Source: Phoronis australis
Lineage: Eukaryota > Phoronida > Phoronidae
Length of the DNA: 34,736 bases
Direction of reading: 5' to 3'
NCBI GenBank assembly: GCA_002633005.1
Contig: NMRA01000988.1
Span: forward strand, 42,664 to 77,399
A program made the position numbers and the translations under genes. Below the pieces are notes generated by a model. The model was not told where the DNA came from, searched no databases, and saw only the letters and a program-made list of their open reading frames with translations. Of this stretch, positions 31,474-34,736 are shown in pieces (within the stretch, counting starts at the first letter, position 1; every line of letters starts with the position of its first letter).

Positions 31474-31580
31474 TCAGAAAGTATGAACGCAACGGAATAA
31501 AGACTGTGAAAAATGAAAAGTGTCGTGTATTCAACAAATTCTGTATAACAGAAAAGTTGCTCCCGAAGTACAGTCAGTTT
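31474..31580 (+). other. Inserted coding-like fragment beside the N
   Basis: The frame reads RKYERNGIKTVKNEKCRVFN, then KFCITEKLLPKYSQF, and stops after the insertion ends. It begins after CAG and ends before GTAAG, so it mimics an exon, but its phase (2 to 0) does not fit the preceding 28-nt exon. The arrangement Arg-x-FN-KFC-x5-LPK faintly resembles a segment seen in retroelement proteins; this is only an impression. The first 75 bases recur inverted at the end of the window. Confidence 0.4.
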
Positions 31581-31843
31581 GTAAGACATTAAGCACATTT
31601 CTCTGTTTAAGCGTCAATGACACCAATTAAGGACCTAAAGCTTATTTCGTCAGCGAAAGTGTAACATCATTTTGTTAGGCAAGTGGGCCTGAATTGCCAT
31701 TAACATCGGTTAGTTTGTCAGAACGCACACTTACGCATATGTAGCACGAAACCTTGAAGAACGTATTGCAATACGTTGAAGCAAATCATAAACGAAACAA
31801 GTATTTATCTTGCATGGTTTTATTGGTTCTTTGATCTTTACAG

Positions 31844-31971
31844 ATATGAATCGTTCTAATGAAACTGTACCCAAAACTTTGGACGAGTCAGAGGAAAGCA
31901 AGAATGAAGACTGCATCGATGAGTTGAAACAAGTAATGAGCTTTAACGTCTATGTTACCTTGTCAAAATAA
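31844..31971 (+). CDS. Acidic C-terminal exon, copy 2, stop shifted
   Basis: Same acceptor and 89-nt length to the donor position (GTAATG here). Changes relative to copy 1 include D to N and, near the end, SFSEL to CIDEL. TAA is changed to TAT, so the unspliced reading continues as VMSFNVYVTLSK to a TAA (31969-31971) inside the AATAAA signal (31967-31972). The frame stays open in spite of several substitutions. Confidence 0.5.
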
Positions 31972-32589
31972 AGCCACTGAATTTTTACATGTACGCGGAG
32001 GGACCCGAGTTTGATCACTTTGAACTATTTTATAACCTGTAGCATTTTTTTCGAACCACCAGTTAGTCAGTAATACTGAAAGCGGTGTACACATTGTGCT
32101 CGATTTGTGTATACTGATAGGGTTTTATTTGATCGTGAAATGATAACTAAAACTCTCTGACATCTCAACGGGAACACATTCGAAGTAGAACAATACTGCA
32201 TGTGGCCATATTTAAACTCATACCCCTGTATCTGAAATTATGTATTTTTGTAAATACTGTTGTCATGTGTGTGTTGCACATTGGTGCAATTGCTCTAAGT
32301 TTCATTTAAAAGAGCAGACGATTGTTTTTGCATGTTTTGTGGATTTTTCCACTCTTATTGCTTTCAGTCAGTATCACCATTTTGTAACGAACAAATCAAC
32401 ATTTGTTCACATGTCATCTTCAATCTCGCAACTTGTTTTTTACTCAAGTGCATGTCGCAAAGGCGCATGCCCTTTTAAGAGCATGCACCCTTGAGCCAAG
32501 CACTAATTTCGGCTTTGGGGGCAAATTTACAGGTACGCATCGTCCTACACGTGAACCTATGCGGTTAGGGTTTGTAGATCTGTGTTAGA

Positions 32590-33008
32590 CCATAGACTAT
32601 ATTAGATGGACCGCCAACTCCGTATACTTTCACTGGACGAAATCTGTGCTCTTTCTTACAACGTTACGTCATTATTCGCTAACGACGCCTGGCCCAATTA
32701 TCTGATATCATTTCCGGCAAGTACATCGTCTGCTATCTTGGTCGGTTGTTGTGTGGTCGGGTGGTAGTAGCATTGCTAAAAGTACTCAGGATGCCAACAG
32801 TTCTACTATTTTAAGATTTCGAGTAGCGTTTCAATGCCGAAATTATTAATTTGTTTTCGTTGTATTGGAAAGTAAAATAGATGTGAGAATTTCTCGTCAC
32901 AATACAATAACCGGAAAATGAACCAGATAAGTTAAAAGAGTACCTCATCTCTACGATAGTATGGAAGAAATTGTTGGGAGTTGCGAATCTATTGTCTATA
33001 ATCTATGG
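32590..33008. mobile_element. MITE with short inverted ends and TTAGA target duplication
   Basis: Ends are CCATAGACTATATTAGAT and, inverted, CCATAGATTATAGACAATAGAT in two parts (gapped match). It is flanked by TTAGA at 32585-32589 and 33009-33013. Unit 2 has the empty site at the matching place (CTGTGTTATATTATGGTTGG); unit 3 without the insert would read CTGTGTTAGACAATCGTTGG, which aligns with it. There is no reading frame, so it is non-autonomous. A 3-bp TAG duplication with one-base-longer ends is also possible. Confidence 0.75.
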
Positions 33009-33204
33009 TTAGACAATCGTTGGAATCATTTTAAGAAAAAGAAGAAGAAAAAACACCGAGCTGTTTTGGTATTGTGAACGCAAGAACAGTTCCCCTATGA
33101 GACATTTCAAGTTAAGTAGATGTGGGTTCATGGACTGGTCATAAGACTTAAACTTTGTGAAAAATGTTCCTGTTTTCATTTCATTGTCACGAAAACCGAT
33201 ACAG

Positions 33205-33232
33205 GGCGCAGACCGACAATTGGAAGATGAAG
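33205..33232 (+). CDS. 28-nt acidic micro-exon, copy 3
   Basis: Reads GADRQLEDE: two changes from copy 1, both conservative in charge or polarity (E to D, Q to R). Same borders, with a GTATGT donor. Confidence 0.5.
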
Positions 33233-33615
33233 GTATGTCTGAAAACTTTATTCTATCCTCGAGTTTTTGGAATGCTCTTCGTTTCATGATGACAAACGGA
33301 TATTTATTTACTAGACTAAGATCTCTCATTTACTAGATTAAGCCTTTGATTTGGTAGACTTAAAGTACATTTCTCTGCTCAAACACCGATGACACCAATT
33401 TAGGACCTAACGCAAATTTTGTCAGCGAAAGTGTAGCCTCATTTTCTTAGGCAAGTGGGCCTGAATTGCCATTAACATCGGTTCGTTTGTCAGAACGCAC
33501 ACTTACGCATATGTAGCACGAAACCTTGAAGAACGTATTGCAATAAGTTGAAGCAAATCATAAACGAAACAAGTGTTTATCTTGCGTGGTTTTACTGGTT
33601 CTTTGATCTTTACAG

Positions 33616-33725
33616 ATATGAATCGTTCTAATGAAACTGTACCCAAAACTTTGGACGAATCAGAGGAAAGCAAGGATGAAGACAGCTTCGGCGACTTGAA
33701 ACAAGTAAAGAGCTTTAGCGTCTAA
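33616..33725 (+). CDS. Acidic C-terminal exon, copy 3
   Basis: 89 nt to a GTAAAG donor position, or to TAA at 33723-33725 if read through (VKSFSV end kept). Changes near the end: SFSELNQ to SFGDLKQ. The poly(A) word is AATAAC instead of AATAAA, so 3' processing here may be weaker and splicing onward more likely. Confidence 0.52.
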
Positions 33726-34482
33726 GTTACCTTGTCAAAATAACGCCACTGAATATTTTACATGTACGCGGAAGGACCAAATTAGATCTCTTTTGACTAT
33801 TTTATAACTATTAGCATTTTTTCGAACCACCAGTTAGTCAATAATAATGAAGGCGGTCTTCACATTATGCTCGATTTGTGTATACTGATAGGGTTCGATT
33901 TGATTCCGAAATGACTATTGAAACTCTATGACATCTCAGCGGGAACACATTCGAATACTGTATACGGCCATATTTAAGCTCATATCCCTGAATCTGAAAT
34001 TATGCATTTTTGAAAATACTCTTGTCATATGTGTATTGAACATCGGTGCAATTGCTCTAAACTTCACTTAAAAGAGCAGACGAATGTTCTTGCATGTTTT
34101 GAGGATTTTCCACTCTTATTGCTATCTCTTCCTGCTTTAAGTCAGTATCACCATTTTGTAACGAACAACTCAACATTTGTTCACATGTCATCTCCAAACT
34201 TGCAACTCGTTTTTTCCTCAAGTGCTTGTCGCAAAGGCGCATGCCCTTTTAAGAGCATGCACCCTTGAGCCAAGCACTTAACTTCGGGTTTTGGCGAAAA
34301 TTTACATAGAGAAGCATGGCCCTGCACGTGCACCTATACGGGTTTTGGTATTGTGAAGGCAGATCACTTTCCCTGTGCGACATTTCAAGTTAAGTAGATG
34401 CGGGTTCATGGACTGGTCATTAGCCTAAAACTTTGTAAAACTTATTCCTGTTTTCATTTCATTGTCATGAAAACCGATACAG

Positions 34483-34510
34483 GGCGCAGAACAACAATTT
34501 GAAGATGAAG
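34483..34510 (+). CDS. 28-nt acidic micro-exon, copy 4
   Basis: Reads GAEQQFEDE (one change, L to F) with an intact acceptor (ACCGATACAG) and GTATGT donor. Confidence 0.48.
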
Positions 34511-34661
34511 GTATGTCTGAAAACTTTATTCTATCCTCGAGTTTTTGGAATGCTTTTCGTTTCGTGATGACGAACGGATATTTATTTTCTAGACTAAAAT
34601 CTCTTATTTACTAGATTAAAACCTCTTATCTACTAAATAAAAACCTCTTGTTTGTAAGACA

Positions 34662-34736
34662 TTATACAGAATTTGTTGAATACACGACACTTTTCATTTT
34701 TCACGGTCTTTATTCCGTTGCGTTCATACTTTCTGA
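34662..34736 (-). repeat. Inverted 75-bp copy of 31474-31548
   Basis: Read in reverse, the last 75 bases match 31474-31548 with one mismatch. The window ends exactly where the other copy meets the N, and both copies border unit sequence at the word TTTGTAAGACATTA or close to it. It encodes, on the minus strand, the same RKYERNGIKTV... segment. Confidence 0.85.

Larger units (their letters stand above)
31011..32378 (+). repeat. Tandem exon block, unit 2
   Basis: Second unit, 1368 bases. Most of the first intron after ATTCTATCCTC is replaced by N (31472) and a foreign fragment (31473-31575), after which the unit sequence resumes at TTTGTAAGACATTAAGC. The acceptor of the 29-nt exon is mutated. 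Confidence 0.85.
32379..34152 (+). repeat. Tandem exon block, unit 3
   Basis: Third unit, 1774 bases including a 419-bp insertion plus target duplication; without it about 1350 bases, like unit 2. It contains intact 28-nt and 89-nt exons. The donor of the 29-nt exon is changed to GTTAGG. Confidence 0.85.
34153..34736 (+). repeat. Tandem exon block, unit 4 (cut by the window end)
   Basis: The fourth unit is deleted for about 70-80 bases after CACCTATACGGG compared with unit 2. It is interrupted after TTTGTAAGACATTA by the inverted copy of the 31474 fragment. The 89-nt exon would lie beyond the window. Confidence 0.85.

Overview
This is AT-rich eukaryotic DNA, almost certainly from an animal genome. 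Nearly 35 kb holds no continuous reading frame longer than about 155 codons, but it has short open blocks with GT/AG splice borders, a tRNA-derived SINE head, hAT-like transposon ends, a degenerate LINE zinc finger, an integrase-type transposase remnant and a very large satellite array. The style fits a marine invertebrate, but I cannot name the species. There is no bacterial or viral gene organisation. All gene models are exon guesses made by eye from splice signals and reading phase. No product could be named, so no gene symbols are given.

Layout. (1) 1-74 is the edge of an exon with a paralogous copy near 27 kb. (2) 1440-12037 contains a possible three-exon plus-strand gene: a CpG-rich promoter and first exon (1578-1604), a coiled-coil exon (4385-4519) and a last exon (11738-12037). 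All three are in compatible phase, giving about 153 residues, and the stop codon lies in the first bases of the satellite. Between them are a hAT-like MITE, a LINE remnant, a GC-richer minus-strand candidate exon (7150-7501), an inverted repeat, opposed minisatellites and a SINE.

(3) 12028-23096 is a composite satellite of two interleaved module types with nested higher-order structure. It is packed with variants of GCACYWAATGACC, TGACCTTTGACCT direct repeats, a 25-bp dyad that recurs once per unit, and a second short hairpin family. (4) 23097-25490 holds a remnant of an integrase-type transposase on the minus strand and a cluster of palindromes built on AAACGCCCATGGGCGTTT. (5) 25491-27063 has three candidate exons in compatible phase. 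(6) 29468-34736 is four head-to-tail copies of a roughly 1.35-1.55 kb block carrying small acidic exons. Exon lengths (28 and 89 nt) and reading frames are kept in every complete copy while the introns gain and lose sequence. One copy carries a MITE whose target duplication is supported by the empty site in another copy.

(7) The last 75 bases are the reverse complement of bases next to the single N at 31472, which suggests either an inverted element or an assembly join.
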